Below are positions 1-11,060 of a stretch of 64,000 nt of DNA, piece after piece. This stretch comes from Akanthomyces muscarius (Eukaryota; Ascomycota; Sordariomycetes; Hypocreales; Cordycipitaceae). Each line of letters starts with the position of its first letter. Positions within the stretch are counted from its first letter, which is position 1. Below the pieces are notes generated by a model. The model worked only from the letters and a program-made list of their open reading frames with translations. It had not been told where the DNA came from and made no database searches. The translations under genes and the position numbers were made by a program. The DNA lies in contig NW_026611615.1 of NCBI RefSeq assembly GCF_028009165.1, positions 682,001 to 746,000 on the forward strand. Direction: 5' to 3'.

Positions 1-2276
1 TTATAATTTTAAAATTATATATTATAAAGGATCTAAAAATAGAAAGGTAGACACACTTAGTTAAAAAGAGGATTTAAAAATAGAATAGTAAGTAGATAAT
101 ACACCTTTACTATACTAAACTAAAAATAGGAACCTTATACTAGACACCTAAGAAATTAATATAACTTAGTAAGTATAACTAGATAATATCTAGCTATAAA
201 AAATTAAGTTAAGAATCTAAAAAGACTATCTAACTAACACTTAGAGATTAACCCTATTTCTTATATAGAAAGAAAATAACTATTTTTATAATAATTAACT
301 ATACGTCCTAACTATATTATAAAAATAGCTTATAGAAGAAATATATATACACCCCCTATATAGACATTAAGGTGTTATAAAGATAATTAGTTAACTATAA
401 AGATTATATAACTTCCCTAAGAGTAGGAAGATTATATAGGAAATAATTAAGAAATATAACGTTTATAATAAAGTAAAGTTAGTATAATATATACCTTATA
501 GCGAATTATAACTAATATTACTACCTAAAAGAGTATAATAGACTATTACTATAGACTTTATTATTAAACTATTTAAGTCTAAAGAACTAATAATAAAAGT
601 ACTCTATAATAGTATCCTAGTTATTATTAATAAACTTATAAAGTATATCTACTATATTCCCTATATAAAATCTAGTAATACTAAAGATTTAGTATATATA
701 TTCTTTAAAATAGTTATTACTTAATATAGACTACTAATAAAACTTATATTAGATTATAATAAATTATTTATATTAAACTTCTAGAAGTGCCTTATAGAAA
801 TAATAAAAATTAAATAAAACTTATCTATAATATTCTACCTATAATTAGATAGTTAGACTAAGATTCTAAATTAAATACTAAAATAATACCTATAAAGCTA
901 TATTAACTACTAGTAAGATAATTAGGTAAAATAGCTACTACTTATATAATAGGCTTATAATAGCTCTAAAATTAATAATATAAAAATATTACTATTTAAA
1001 GCGAATTATAGATTTAACCTTATTATTAAAATATATATAATATAGAATATAAATATACTAGTAGTTATAGTGTATATAGTAATAATTATAGATATATAAA
1101 AACACTTATAATAAGAATAGATATTTTTATAAAACTATATAAAGTACTATATAAATAAAAAGAGATTACTAGTACTAATCCTAAAAGAGGGATATAAAGT
1201 CTACCTTATATATAAAAATATTAAAATAAAGTAACCTAATAATAAACTTAACTAAAAGAAAATTAGACTATTCCTTATTAAATAAAAAATATTAAATACT
1301 AACTATAAACTATTATTACCTAATAGAATAAGAATCTATCTTATATTTTATATCTTACTATTTAAGAAAGCACTAAATAATATTATAGTTACTATAGATA
1401 TTATTATAGAAAATAATAATATATACGAAATTAAATAAATACTTAAGGTATAAAGGAACTATAAGAAACACGAATATCTTATTAAATAGAAAGGATACCT
1501 AAACTCTAAAAACACCTAAGAACCTATAAGGAACCTTATAAGTTACTTAGACCTACTATAAGGCTTTTACTAGTAGTTAGTAAGGGGCCTAGCTTAGAAA
1601 TCTCGCCTAAACTAAACTATAACTAGTTAGGCTTATTAGGGACACCTAACGCCTATAAATTATAAATAACCTACTATTTATAAGAGCTTAGGGTAGGGAG
1701 GATATTATCCTCCTTATCTAGCTCTTAAATACCCCGCTTAAATAGCTTCTAGCTCTTATTCTTTACTAGACGATAAGTTTTATAGATCTATATTAAATAA
1801 TTTATAGCTTAAGATAGTTAAACCTATAGTTTAACTAAATACTTCTTAGCCTTTTCCTTAATATTATCTAGTTTCTTCTATTATATAAGTAGATATAAAA
1901 CTATAAAAACAAATTAGTAAGGAAATATATAAAAGAAGGAAGAATAAAACTTATAAGAGGACACTACTAGTATACTATTATAAGAATAACTATAATAGAT
2001 ATACTTTTTATAATAAGTCTTACTATCTATTAGATAACACTTTAACTAATAGTTAAAATAATAAGTATATAGTATCTTAGCGTCTTAGCTATAAAGAGCG
2101 ATAAAAGACCTTAGGGCGTCTTACTTATTAGATTTTTAGGAATAAGGTTTTTCTATATAACCTAATATATTATTAGTATATAATAATAAAGGAGGGAAGT
2201 TTTACGTACCTACTAAATAAATAACTAGAATAGGATTAGTAGCTTTAAGGATAAAACTAATAGAGGAGGAGTATTA
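1..2276 (+). mobile_element. Decayed Ty3/gypsy chromovirus, integrase to 3' end
   Basis: Conceptual translation of the plus strand gives broken but recognisable integrase from about 360 to 1400. A TITIDF-type catalytic Asp region lies near 540-560, and an ILVIINKLIKY-type segment and an AYNSS-type segment follow. The integrase tail carries the RIYLIFYILL-type stretch near 1330. A chromodomain follows at about 1416-1560 (YEIK, ILKV, EYLIK, KGY, ENT-EP order, with Trp codons turned into TAG). A purine run at 2262-2271 lies directly before the LTR at 2277 and fits a polypurine tract, so this element reads left to right. Its 5' part lies outside the window. Stops occur throughout, so it is inactive. 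Confidence 0.82.
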
Positions 2277-2678
2277 TATTATAAACGATAGGAAGTAATA
2301 TAAGGCGACTAGGGAAGCGGCCTAAGAGGACGACCTTATAGCGCCTATAGACTCCCTAATCGGGCCTTATAGTTACGTGACTTTACTAGATTACTAGAGC
2401 GAGTAAGCTAGTAAGCTATAAAGGGATTATAGGAGTAAGTAAGCTAGTAATCTAAGGGAAAGTAATAGAGAGGTAAACTATTATATAAAGGAAAGACTAT
2501 AGCTAGTCTAGATAGTTTAGATCTCTATTAATTAATCTAAGTAATAGTTTTACTATTAAAAGTTCTACTCTTAATGACTATTTATAATACTACTTAATAT
2601 ACTATCTTATAGCTTTCAGCCTAACTTACTCTCTAAGAAATAGACCTACTATAACTTAGTAAATAAGCTATTATTACA
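2277..2678 (+). repeat. LTR copy A (402 bp)
   Basis: This is the first of three near-equal copies (2277-2678, 6040-6441, 14590-14990). Each begins TATTATAAA and ends TTATTACA or its RIP-altered form. A purine tract precedes copy A, and the 80 bp upstream of it also match the DNA upstream of copy C, so A and C look like 3' LTRs attached to internal sequence. The terminal TG..CA expected of LTRs would read TA..CA or TA..TA after RIP, as seen here. Confidence 0.78.
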
Positions 2679-5600
2679 CTTAAGTTACTTAAAAGTATCA
2701 TCTTCTTACCTTTTTTATATAAATAGGACACCCTTATAAGTAAGATATATTAAGGGTTTAGTAAGTAAAAAGAAATTAAAAATAAAGTCCTTATAAAAGT
2801 TTATAAAGTTAAAGAAGCTATATACTCTATATACTTTAATAAAGGCCTCTTACTACTATATAGCTTTAATCTTCTCTAAGTCTAGTTTAAATAATTTCTC
2901 TACCTTTATTATAAACTCTAAGTACTTAACTTTTATAACTAAAAGTTTATACTTATTAATATCTAAAAATAGTCTAGCTTTTACTAGTTTATCTAATACT
3001 ATCTTAATCTTTTCCTTATATTTTTTAAATATACTTAAGCTATAAATAATTATATTATTTAGGTATATAGATATAAAGTTATTAAGTATCTTACTTAAAA
3101 CCTAGTTAATATAATATTAGAAACTAATAAAAGTACTTATAAGTCTAAATAAATATATAAGTTACTTAAAAAGGCTAAAATAGATATAAAACACTATATA
3201 CTTTTTAGATCTAAGAGCTATATATAGCTAATAAAAAGCTATTTAGATATCTAATTTAGTAAACTATTTTACTATTAAGAGTAAATATAAGGTCTCTTTA
3301 ATAAGTAAAAGAGGATATTAGTCTTCCTTTATAATTATATTAAAGGCCTTATAGTCTATATAAAATCTCTATTTACTATTAGGTTTTTTAATAAGTAAAA
3401 TAAGTATTATAGTTAATAAAGAACTTATATAAATCTAGCCCTTATTAAATAAAGATATAAGTTATTAATATAACTCTAATAATTATTTATATAATATCTA
3501 GTATAAACACCTATATAAGAGTTATTTAGGTATCTTATTAGCTTTTCTTTTAATATTAATTATATAATTAAAGCTTAGTTAATTTAGTAAAAAGCTTAAT
3601 ATAGTATTTTCTAAAAATAGATTAGTATATTCTTTATATTAAGTTAGAAGCTATTTCCTAAAAAATAAGGACTTTTATAATAAGGAGTTAATTTTAAAGA
3701 TACTTATTATAAATACTAAAACTTCTTAACTAGTTTTTATATATTTATATTTTAATACCTTATAAAGCTAGTATTTATTAAAAAAGGAATATCTTTATAC
3801 CTTTAACCTTTTATCTAGTATATATATTTATTAGTCTAGGGTTAATTAAGGGTATATATAGCTTATACTTATATTTAGGACTAAGTTATAATACTTTAAT
3901 TATAAAAGGCTTAAAATAATAAAGTAAGTTAGTAAAAAGATAATATAGAATAGTACTAAAAAAGACTAACTATTAATATTAATACTTACCTATACTATAT
4001 AAGAGATTATAAACTTAAAGCTTTTCTTTATTATTAGTTAAATATTTTATTTAATAAGTAAAGGTATAAGTTAAAAGCCTAATTACTTAACTATACCCTT
4101 TTAGATAGCTCTATAATAGTTATAGCTTAAGTCTATAAGAATATTAAATAAAGTAAAAGTCTCTAATATAGCTAGTATTAAGAAGAGTTAAGTATTTATT
4201 CTTTTTTCTACCTACTTTTAAGCTATTTTATTTTATAACTTAGTATTTAGTATATTATTTAAGACTAACTATTTTAATTATCTTAAAAAAAGACTTTTCT
4301 TTAAGATTTATTATTTTCTAAACTTATAGTAAATTTATTAGATTCTAAACTAGTATTTATTTAATTAATACCTATTAAGGGGAGGGCCTATATAAACTTA
4401 TATTCTTTAATATAGTATCTATTTTACTTATATTAAAAATAAGTACTAAATTCTTATTATACCCTTATAACTTCTTTTAAAACCTATAAAGTTTACTTTT
4501 ACCCTAAATTCCCTTAGATATTTTAGATAGTAACTAAAAGTAGTATTAAGAGTATATTAATTCCTATTATAATAAAGTCCCCTTTATAATTAATATAATA
4601 TTAACTTCTTTTATTTAAAGGTAGTTTTAATATTACTTTAATCTAGTAGGATTTTAGGTTAACTATAAAGGATTATAACTATTATATAGTAATATTATAA
4701 TAGCTTTTAAAAACCCCCTAGCTAATAATAAGATATCTTATAGTATCTAAAAGTATAAAATAAAGTTTATCTAGTTTAATCTTATTTATCTATAATAGAC
4801 CTCCTATTAGGGCTAGCTATTACTTAAAATAGATATAGAACTTAAAGAAAGACTTTTATTCCCCTTATTATAGTTAACTAATTCTATTTAAAGTAAGTTC
4901 CTATTAGTATAAGTTATTAAACACTCTACTTAAATAGTAAAAGAAATTATATAAATTAGTATTACTATATTAGCCGCCCTCTTTAAAATATATAATAACT
5001 TTTTATTAAGCTACTAAGTTAAGGTTATTTTAAATATATATAAATTAGGACTTTAAAGGGCTAATAAAGTCTATATTAATTTCTAACTTATACTTAATTA
5101 TTTTTTTCTAACCTTAAAATAAATCTAATTTACTATTATACTTCTCTTTAGGTAAGAGAGGTTTCCTTTTAGATATATAGGTGTTATTTCCTAGTTAGAT
5201 TAGGGGGGCTTAAGTAGTATAATAAGGTAGATTCCTTATACCTTATAAGGCTTAGAGTTATTCTTATATTACTTTTATTTAGGCTTATATAAGTGTGTTT
5301 TACTTTTATAACACTTTATTTTATTCTTAAAGAGAATAGTATTTATTTAAAGGCTCCTTATAAGTTAGGTAGTCTTTTATTTTATATTCTTTTAATAAAA
5401 AGAGTTAATTATTATAGACTAGCCTTAGGGCGTCTATAAATAGGCGTTATAATTATTATTAACTCTCTTAAAGAAAAGAAGGAGAAAAAATAGGAAGATA
5501 GTAAGCCCTTCTTATTTTATAGTAGTTTAGGTTTATATAGAGTTAGTATAGAGTTTAGCTAGGGTCTTAGTAAAGTTAACCCTAAGCTCAGCTAGCTAAT

Positions 5601-5700
5601 ACTTAACCTATACTATCTTAGTTATAATAGTGGGCTAAAGCCTAGTACCTTTATAACTAGTAGCTAAGCACTAAGTTGTTAGAATATTAATCTAAGATAT
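2679..5700 (-). mobile_element. Decayed Ty3/gypsy element, RT and RNase H, inverted
   Basis: The minus strand encodes a broken reverse transcriptase. From about 3430 to 3000 the order LIKKPN, F-IDYKAFN, YPLLLIKET, FTKLDI and IYLNNIIIYS can be read; the last corresponds to the YLDDILIYS catalytic block with its Asp codons altered. The RT/RNase H connection follows at about 2990-2700 (KYLEFII, LEKIKAI, NFINFYKDF). The integrase expected downstream is missing because LTR copy A begins immediately. Protease and gag should lie at 3450-5600 but could not be resolved. All frames are full of stops. This element is inverted relative to the one at 1-2276. Confidence 0.78.
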
Positions 5701-6039
5701 ACTTAGGCAGCTAGCTAAAGCTTATAATAATATCTAGTAGGCGACTATAAAGCACTTTAGGCCACTTTATATAGTATAACTAGGCAGTTATTTTATTATC
5801 TTATTAGTATACGTATACCTATATATTATATTAGTTCTTTTATACTTTATATTATAGTTACTAATCCTTTATAGCTTCTAATTATAGCAAATTAGCTATA
5901 TATCGATTTTCTATAAGTAGATATTAATTATAGTATATTATAGTAATAGTATATTCTATAGTGTTAAAGGCCTCTAGTATAGCTAGATATAATAAACGCC
6001 TATACTATTAGACTATAAGGTAAAAGATTAGGGCATTAA

Positions 6040-6441
6040 TATTATAAATAATAGAAAGTAATATAAGGTGACTAAGAAAGCGGCCTAAGAGGACGACCTT
6101 ATAGCGCCTATAAGCCCCCCCTAATTAGGCCTTATAGTTATATAACCTTACTAGATTATTAGAGTGAGTAAGCTAGTAAGCTATAAAGGGATTATAAGAG
6201 TAAGTAAGCTAGTAATTTAAGGAAATACTAAAAAGATAAACTATTATATAAAGGAAGGACTATAACTAGTTTAGATTATTTAGATCTCTATTAATTAATT
6301 TAAGTAATAGTTTTACTATTAAGAGTTCTACTCTTAATAAACGCCTATAATATTACTTAATATATTACCTTATAGCTTTAAGCCTAACTTACTCTCTAAG
6401 AAATAGACCTACTATAACTTAGTAAATAAGCTATTATTATA
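6040..6441 (+). repeat. LTR copy B (402 bp)
   Basis: It is colinear with copy A along its whole length, including the shared block of about 30 bp around 6090 (AAGCGGCCTAAGAGGACGAC) and the TTAGATCTCTATTAATTAAT segment near 6290. The DNA before it differs from that before A and C and has no purine tract. It may therefore be a solo LTR or a 5' LTR. More CpA sites are lost at its right end than in A and C. Confidence 0.75.
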
Positions 6442-6720
6442 ATTAAAAGTAATTCTAATAATTAATATAGGCGTAATAGTAGTATATAGCGTAGAGTAGT
6501 GCCGCTATAATAGTTTGTTATACTAGATTACTTATTAGAGGTAGGGTGGGGATTAGGCCTACTTTAGATACTATATTAAACACTTTCTATAAGATTAGTA
6601 GAAGGGTCTTTTTTACCTACACTAAAGAAGAATATAATTAGCGTATTAATTTAGTATTAGAAGTTTAAAGGCTAAGTGTAATAGAAAAGGGGTGAAAGTA
6701 CATCTATCTACGTATATATT

Positions 6721-7093
6721 ATAAACACTTATAGATAATAGGTAAAATGAGGAACTGCTGTGGAATAGCTTATTTTGGTTAAAAATGACTTGAATATGTA
6801 ACTGTGATTAGGTAATTAAAAATTTCTGTCTGGTGATTGGGCCGTACCGGGGCAAGTCGCCGAGAAAGTAAATACGTAGCGATTATAAATAGGGTCAGAA
6901 TGTATGTTTTGTCGATACGAGCAGTGCAGACTACATACCCGTAGGGATTCTAGAGTTCAAGATTGCCTTTTAAATATATAGCCGATTTTTGAGGCCATTA
7001 AGTAGTATTATTTATATGTCGTGTTATTCGATACAGCGAAAATCTATCAGAGTAGTTCGCTATTAGGCTAGGTATGCGAAAACCGTAGGCAGA
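6721..7093. other. Intergenic, block edge
   Basis: Composition changes from RIP-type to normal here. No gene, RNA or repeat was recognised. Confidence 0.6.
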
Positions 7094-7747
7094 TCACATC
7101 ACAATGCTCGCACGCAACACCACCGGGGTAAATTCCTTGCCATTCGGATCAGTTGGGTTCCACAGCAGCTGCCAAATGTACACATCATCGGTAGCAGCCG
7201 CGTAGAATGGGTTCTTGAGGCTGCCATTCACATGGGCAAAGACAGTCCCCCCATAAAGAAGCAATTCCGCTGACCCGGTCGAACTGTTCGTAACAGTCAC
7301 CTCTGAGTGGGTAAAGTCGTCATCCGCCGGAAGGGCGAGTTTGCCGTTGCCGAATTGTGGGTTAGGGGACCTGGTCGTGTTGGCAGAGACCGTCCAGGGT
7401 GCAGTGGGGAAGTTCTGATCCCGGGTAACTGAGGAAAGGGCGGATTAGAATGATGTCAAGCCATCCCGAGAAGAAAGAAATGGCGATCACTCTTACAGTA
7501 AATGGAGGTCAGGTTCGAAGGAGAGGTCACATTCGATATCATGATGAATCCTATACTTGTTTATACGTGGTTAATGTTTCTGTATTGATCAGATGGAAAA
7601 AAACAAACCATCTTTATAATAGAGCTCAGAAGCTCCAAAAGACCCGTTTGTAGTGTAGCAAAGCAAGTTAAAGCTACCATCGGCAGCTAAAGCAGCAGCA
7701 GCAGCCAGAATGAAGCCAAAGATTTCAGGACCCAAAGAAAACTTCAT
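7094..7747 (-). CDS. Small secreted protein, unknown (gene model uncertain)
   Basis: The first exon starts at 7747 and begins MKFSLGPEIFGFILAAAAAL, a clear signal peptide followed by a Cys- and Gly-containing stretch ending YYKD near 7612. The last exon runs from about 7425 to 7094 after a good acceptor (CTAATCC..TCAG). It gives about 110 residues with several N-x-S/T sites (NTT, NSS, NGS) and ends ..VLRASIVM. The middle is unresolved: one candidate intron is only about 29 nt (GTTTGT..TACAG), and another (GTAAGAGT..TCAG) is about 68 nt. No family was recognised. The gene is divergent to the laccase at 8486. A degraded gene with an internal lesion is an alternative. Confidence 0.45.
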
Positions 7748-7932
7748 ACTCCCGGTTGGAGCTCTGCTTGATGGAACGATAATAAGCGTAGAACGAAGCG
7801 TAGAAAGTAGACTGTCTAGGAGCAGATGAGCAGATGTTAGTGCCATTCTAGTTCAGAACTAGAGGACGTCCAAGCCAATAAATAAAACTTCTTAAAGGCT
7901 TCTATTCATACAGATTCGTCATTTACTTACGC

Positions 7933-8047
7933 CAACAATATCATTATTGATATGCTTTGACATTTAGAAAAGCAATCCTCCACATTCACCCACGTCAATA
8001 TTATCATTATTGATACGCTTTGACATTTAGAATGGCAATCCTCCACA
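7933..8047. repeat. Imperfect tandem duplication, ~60 bp period
   Basis: Two units (7933-7984 and 7994-8047) share TATCATTATTGATA, GCTTTGACATTTAGAA and GCAATCCTCCACA with a few substitutions. They lie about 190-300 bp upstream of the minus-strand secreted-protein start. Confidence 0.85.
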
Positions 8048-8218
8048 GTGTGGCTCCGCTCGTTGACCCCAGGGAGGAGCATGTCCACGTCAGCCCTGAT
8101 AGAGTCTAAGTTTCTCGCCGACCAAGACAGCAGCAGCAGAATTTGAAGCTCAAAAGACAAGCAAACGAAACAGTCGGGCGCCGAAAAAGCCGAGAGGGCC
8201 GAAAACTAGCTATGGGAC

Positions 8219-8338
8219 ACTAGTTATATCAGAAACTCTAAAACATCGCGTAAATAAACTTAGTCACGATGATTCGATACTAGTAATACCAGAAACTCTA
8301 AAACATCGCGTAAGTCAAGGCAGACACGATGGTCCTTT
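8219..8338. repeat. Tandem duplication, 60-bp period
   Basis: Two 60-bp units meet at 8278/8279. A 23-bp core (8231-8253 and 8291-8313, beginning AGAAACTCTAAAACATCG) is identical in both, and the rest has diverged. The array ends about 15 bp before the laccase TATA box, so the unit may hold an upstream activating site. Confidence 0.87.
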
Positions 8339-8352
8339 TTGTTTGAGATATG

Positions 8353-8360
8353 TATATAAA
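8353..8360 (+). promoter_or_regulatory. TATA box of the laccase
   Basis: TATATAAA about 125 bp before the start codon, directly after the 60-bp tandem duplication. Confidence 0.6.
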
Positions 8361-8485
8361 GGTGTTGTCAATTTGGATGTCTTGGAGCTCAAGAGGTCCT
8401 TGTCCAGCCACTCCATCAGGCATTACAAGCCGTCACAAAGTTCCACTACAAAGTCTTCATCTACTGGCAGAGAAAACCACACAGT

Positions 8486-9786
8486 ATGCATCTTATCGTT
8501 TTTCTTCTTCTTTTTCTGTTTTCTGCTGCCAGTTGCAGTAGCATGCTTCCCCGTGGAGCCTGCTCTGGGAACACTGCAACAACTCGTTCACAGTGGTGCA
8601 ATTTCGACATCAACACAAACTACTACGACGAAGTTCCCGATACTGGCGTCGTGAAGGAGTACACCTTTGACTTGGTCCAAATCACTGCTGCACCAGATGG
8701 CTTTCCGCGTACCGTGTATGCCTTTAACGGCGTGGTGCCCGGACCAACTATTGAGGCCGACTGGGGCGACACTGTCGTGGTTCGTATCAACAACAATCTT
8801 ACGCTGTCGAAGAATGGTACATCGGTTCATTTTCACGGCATTCGTCAAAACTACACCAACCAAATGGACGGTGTAACGGCCATTACACAATGCCCAATCT
8901 ATGCGGGTGGATCAACGACTTACACCTGGCGCGCCACACAGTACGGCACTTCGTGGTATCATTCGCACATTGGTCTACAAGCCTGGGATGGTGCCGCTGG
9001 TGCTATTAAAATCAATGGCCCGGCAACTGCAAACTACGATATTGACATAGGTCCTATTTTGTTATCGGACTGGACGCATCGGACCGCGGATGAGCTCTAC
9101 TCCTCGGCGTTGTTAGTTGGACCGCCGTCCTTAGACAACGGCCTCATTAACGGTACCAACATATGGAACAACTCTGGAACCCTCGTTGGCTATCGATTCA
9201 ACACTTCATTCACAGCAGACAAATCGCACCGACTAAGGTTAATTAATGGCGCCATTGATACACAGTTCAAATTCACCATTGACAATCATACGATGACTGT
9301 CATCGCAGCCGACTTTGTGCCCATTGTGCCGTATAATACCACGATCTTGAACATTGGCATGGGTAAGTCATCAAGGCTTACTAATGAACCATCAACTGAG
9401 GATTAATCATGTTACTCAAATAGGTGAAAGATACGACATCGTTGTCAGAGCAGATCAGCAATCTGTGGCCGATAATTTCTGGATGCGTGCTATCCCGCAG
9501 AAGTCTTGCGCTGGTGGCAGAAATCCCAGCGACGTCCGTGGCATAGTATACTATAGGGACGAGCCATCAGAACCAACTACCTCGGGGTATCCTTACGTCG
9601 ACGCGTGTGTTGATGAGCCAGTGGCAAGCTTGATCCCCCAGGTGGCGCTCAGCGCTGGCACACAAGACCAGTCCGATCAGGAAGCAGTAAGTCTTACACC
9701 CAGCAATAATGAAGGTGTCGTCCTCTGGGCTATGAATAATACATCATTCTATGTCGATTGGAAGAATCCTACCCTACTTCAGCTGT

Positions 9787-9831
<45 letters not shown>

Positions 9832-10271
9832 CTTATACCAGACGCAACCACGTTATTTCGTTCGATCAAGCAGACAGCTGGATCTATGTTATTATTGAGG
9901 CTCAGAATGCTGTTGCACACCCTATCCACCTACACGGGCACGACTTCTCCATCTTGGCACAAGGCTCTAGCACTTTCAACCAGTCGACTGATCTCTTCAG
10001 CCTGACCAATCCAATGCGTCGTGATGTGGCCTTACTTCCTGGTTCCGGGCATCTGGTGCTGGCTTTTAAAGCGGATAATCCCGGTATTTGGCTGATGCAT
10101 TGTCACATTGGGTGGCATGCCAACCAGGGTCTAGCGCTTCAGTTTGTGGAACGGGCAGAAGAAGCACGGGCGCTGATCGATTACGAGCTGCTCAACAAGA
10201 CCTGTGCGGATTGGGGCACGTATACTGCGCAGGCTAGCGTTACGCAAGGAAGATATGATGACGGCATATAA
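8486..10271 (+). CDS. Laccase-like multicopper oxidase, secreted
   Basis: Two exons, 8486-9362 and 9424-10271, are joined across a 61-nt intron (GTAAGT..ATAG) that splits a Gly codon. The product is 574 aa with a signal peptide (MHLIVFLLLFLFSAASC). All four copper-binding signatures are present: HFHG (His115, His117), WYHSH (His159, His161), HPIHLHGHD (His458, 461, 463) and HCHIGWH (His518-Cys519-His520, His524). Leu at Cys+10 predicts a non-Met axial ligand. It should oxidise phenols with reduction of O2 to water outside the cell. Odd features are a run of 14 Asn (415-428) from an AAC microsatellite and a C-terminal DDGI, close to the DSG(L/V/I) tail of ascomycete laccases. Many N-glycosylation sites occur. 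The exact substrate (lignin-like, pigment or melanin) cannot be read from sequence. Confidence 0.93.
9789..9830 (+). repeat. (AAC)14 microsatellite in laccase
   Basis: Fourteen uninterrupted AAC codons encode poly-Asn within the third cupredoxin domain region, just before the segment leading to the HPIHLHGHD motif. Purity of the codon run suggests recent slippage. Confidence 0.95.
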
Positions 10272-11060
10272 GCAAGCGTTTAACAAATACTGGCAGTAAG
10301 GGAGCAAAAATATCATTCCGGTAGACTTGTATTCGGGGCGTTTCTAACTGTTTTAGTAATTTTGAACTGCTTAGTAGGGAGGTATCTGTCACGGGTTGGA
10401 GACTGGAAGAGACTTAGTGTAGCGATAGCTTAAAACTGAGTCACAGTAGATCTGTTTCTTTAAAATGTGTGTGTGTGTAATAAGCGACTGTACTACGCTT
10501 TAGAGTAGGTTTCAGACGTGCTATCGAGCTATCGAAAGACTACTGTTATATAATTGCACCCACTGAGTAGATTGCACAGACCGCGACAAGTCGCGCTGAT
10601 ACTCTTAACAGAATATTTCCGGGTAATCCCTCCACATAATTGTCCTCCAGCCATAGTAGTTTCGCGCCCAATGGCATATGTCTGTCTTAGTCGATATCTG
10701 GCAGCGTGATCACGATAATGATGGCCGGATGCGCCTAGGCTTACGCCGTGGTTGGGTCGCGTTAACAACTGTTGTCACCTGGTCTTTTGATGGGACCAGC
10801 AGGGGCCCTGCGCCCCTGGGTTTTGTGGTCAGAATCTTCTCGCTCTTACGCTAACATTGCTACCATAGTCTACCCTCTAGCAACCGAGCGATAGGAGTAG
10901 TGCTAGGGCGGCGGTAGGGAAACCCTTAGGAAGGAGTTAGCGGCCGACGACCCATAAGTAACCCTAACCCTGGGAGAGAGGAAAAATCTCCGCAACTCGC
11001 TACTATTATTAGAAGGTCTGCATTCTAATACCTATAGCTCCTTAGTTCTAAGGGAGGCTA
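10272..11060. other. Intergenic after laccase, edge of RIP block 2
   Basis: No gene was recognised. There is a short perfect inverted repeat (CAGGGGC..GCCCCTG, 10800-10818) and two CCCTAA units near 10960, neither interpretable. From about 10860 composition drifts toward the AT-rich block. Confidence 0.5.

Larger units (their letters stand above)
1..6720. repeat. AT-rich RIP-mutated transposon block 1
   Basis: This stretch is built almost entirely of A/T with TA, CTA and TAG steps. CpA and TpG dinucleotides are nearly absent and no open reading frame survives. That is the product expected when RIP converts CpA to TpA on both strands of repeated DNA. Decayed retrotransposon proteins are still readable through stop codons that replaced Trp, Gln and Arg. 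The block ends near 6720, where normal composition with ordinary CpA and TpG begins. The assignment to RIP is inference from composition; the repeat content is seen directly. Confidence 0.93.
7748..8485. promoter_or_regulatory. Shared divergent promoter with tandem duplications
   Basis: It lies between the minus-strand secreted-protein gene and the plus-strand laccase. It contains two separate imperfect tandem duplications of about 60 bp and a TATA box (TATATAAA, 8353-8360) about 125 bp before the laccase ATG. Confidence 0.6.

Noticed and set aside
9751..10005. Poly-Thr reading frame inside the laccase
   Set aside because: It is the AAC repeat read in another frame, with no start context or conserved residues.
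10800..10818. Short hairpin CAGGGGC..GCCCCTG
   Set aside because: Seven-base stem without a T run or gene end that would make it a terminator or RNA.
10958..10972. Telomere-like CCCTAA units
   Set aside because: Only two units, in a transition region; expected by chance and no array follows.
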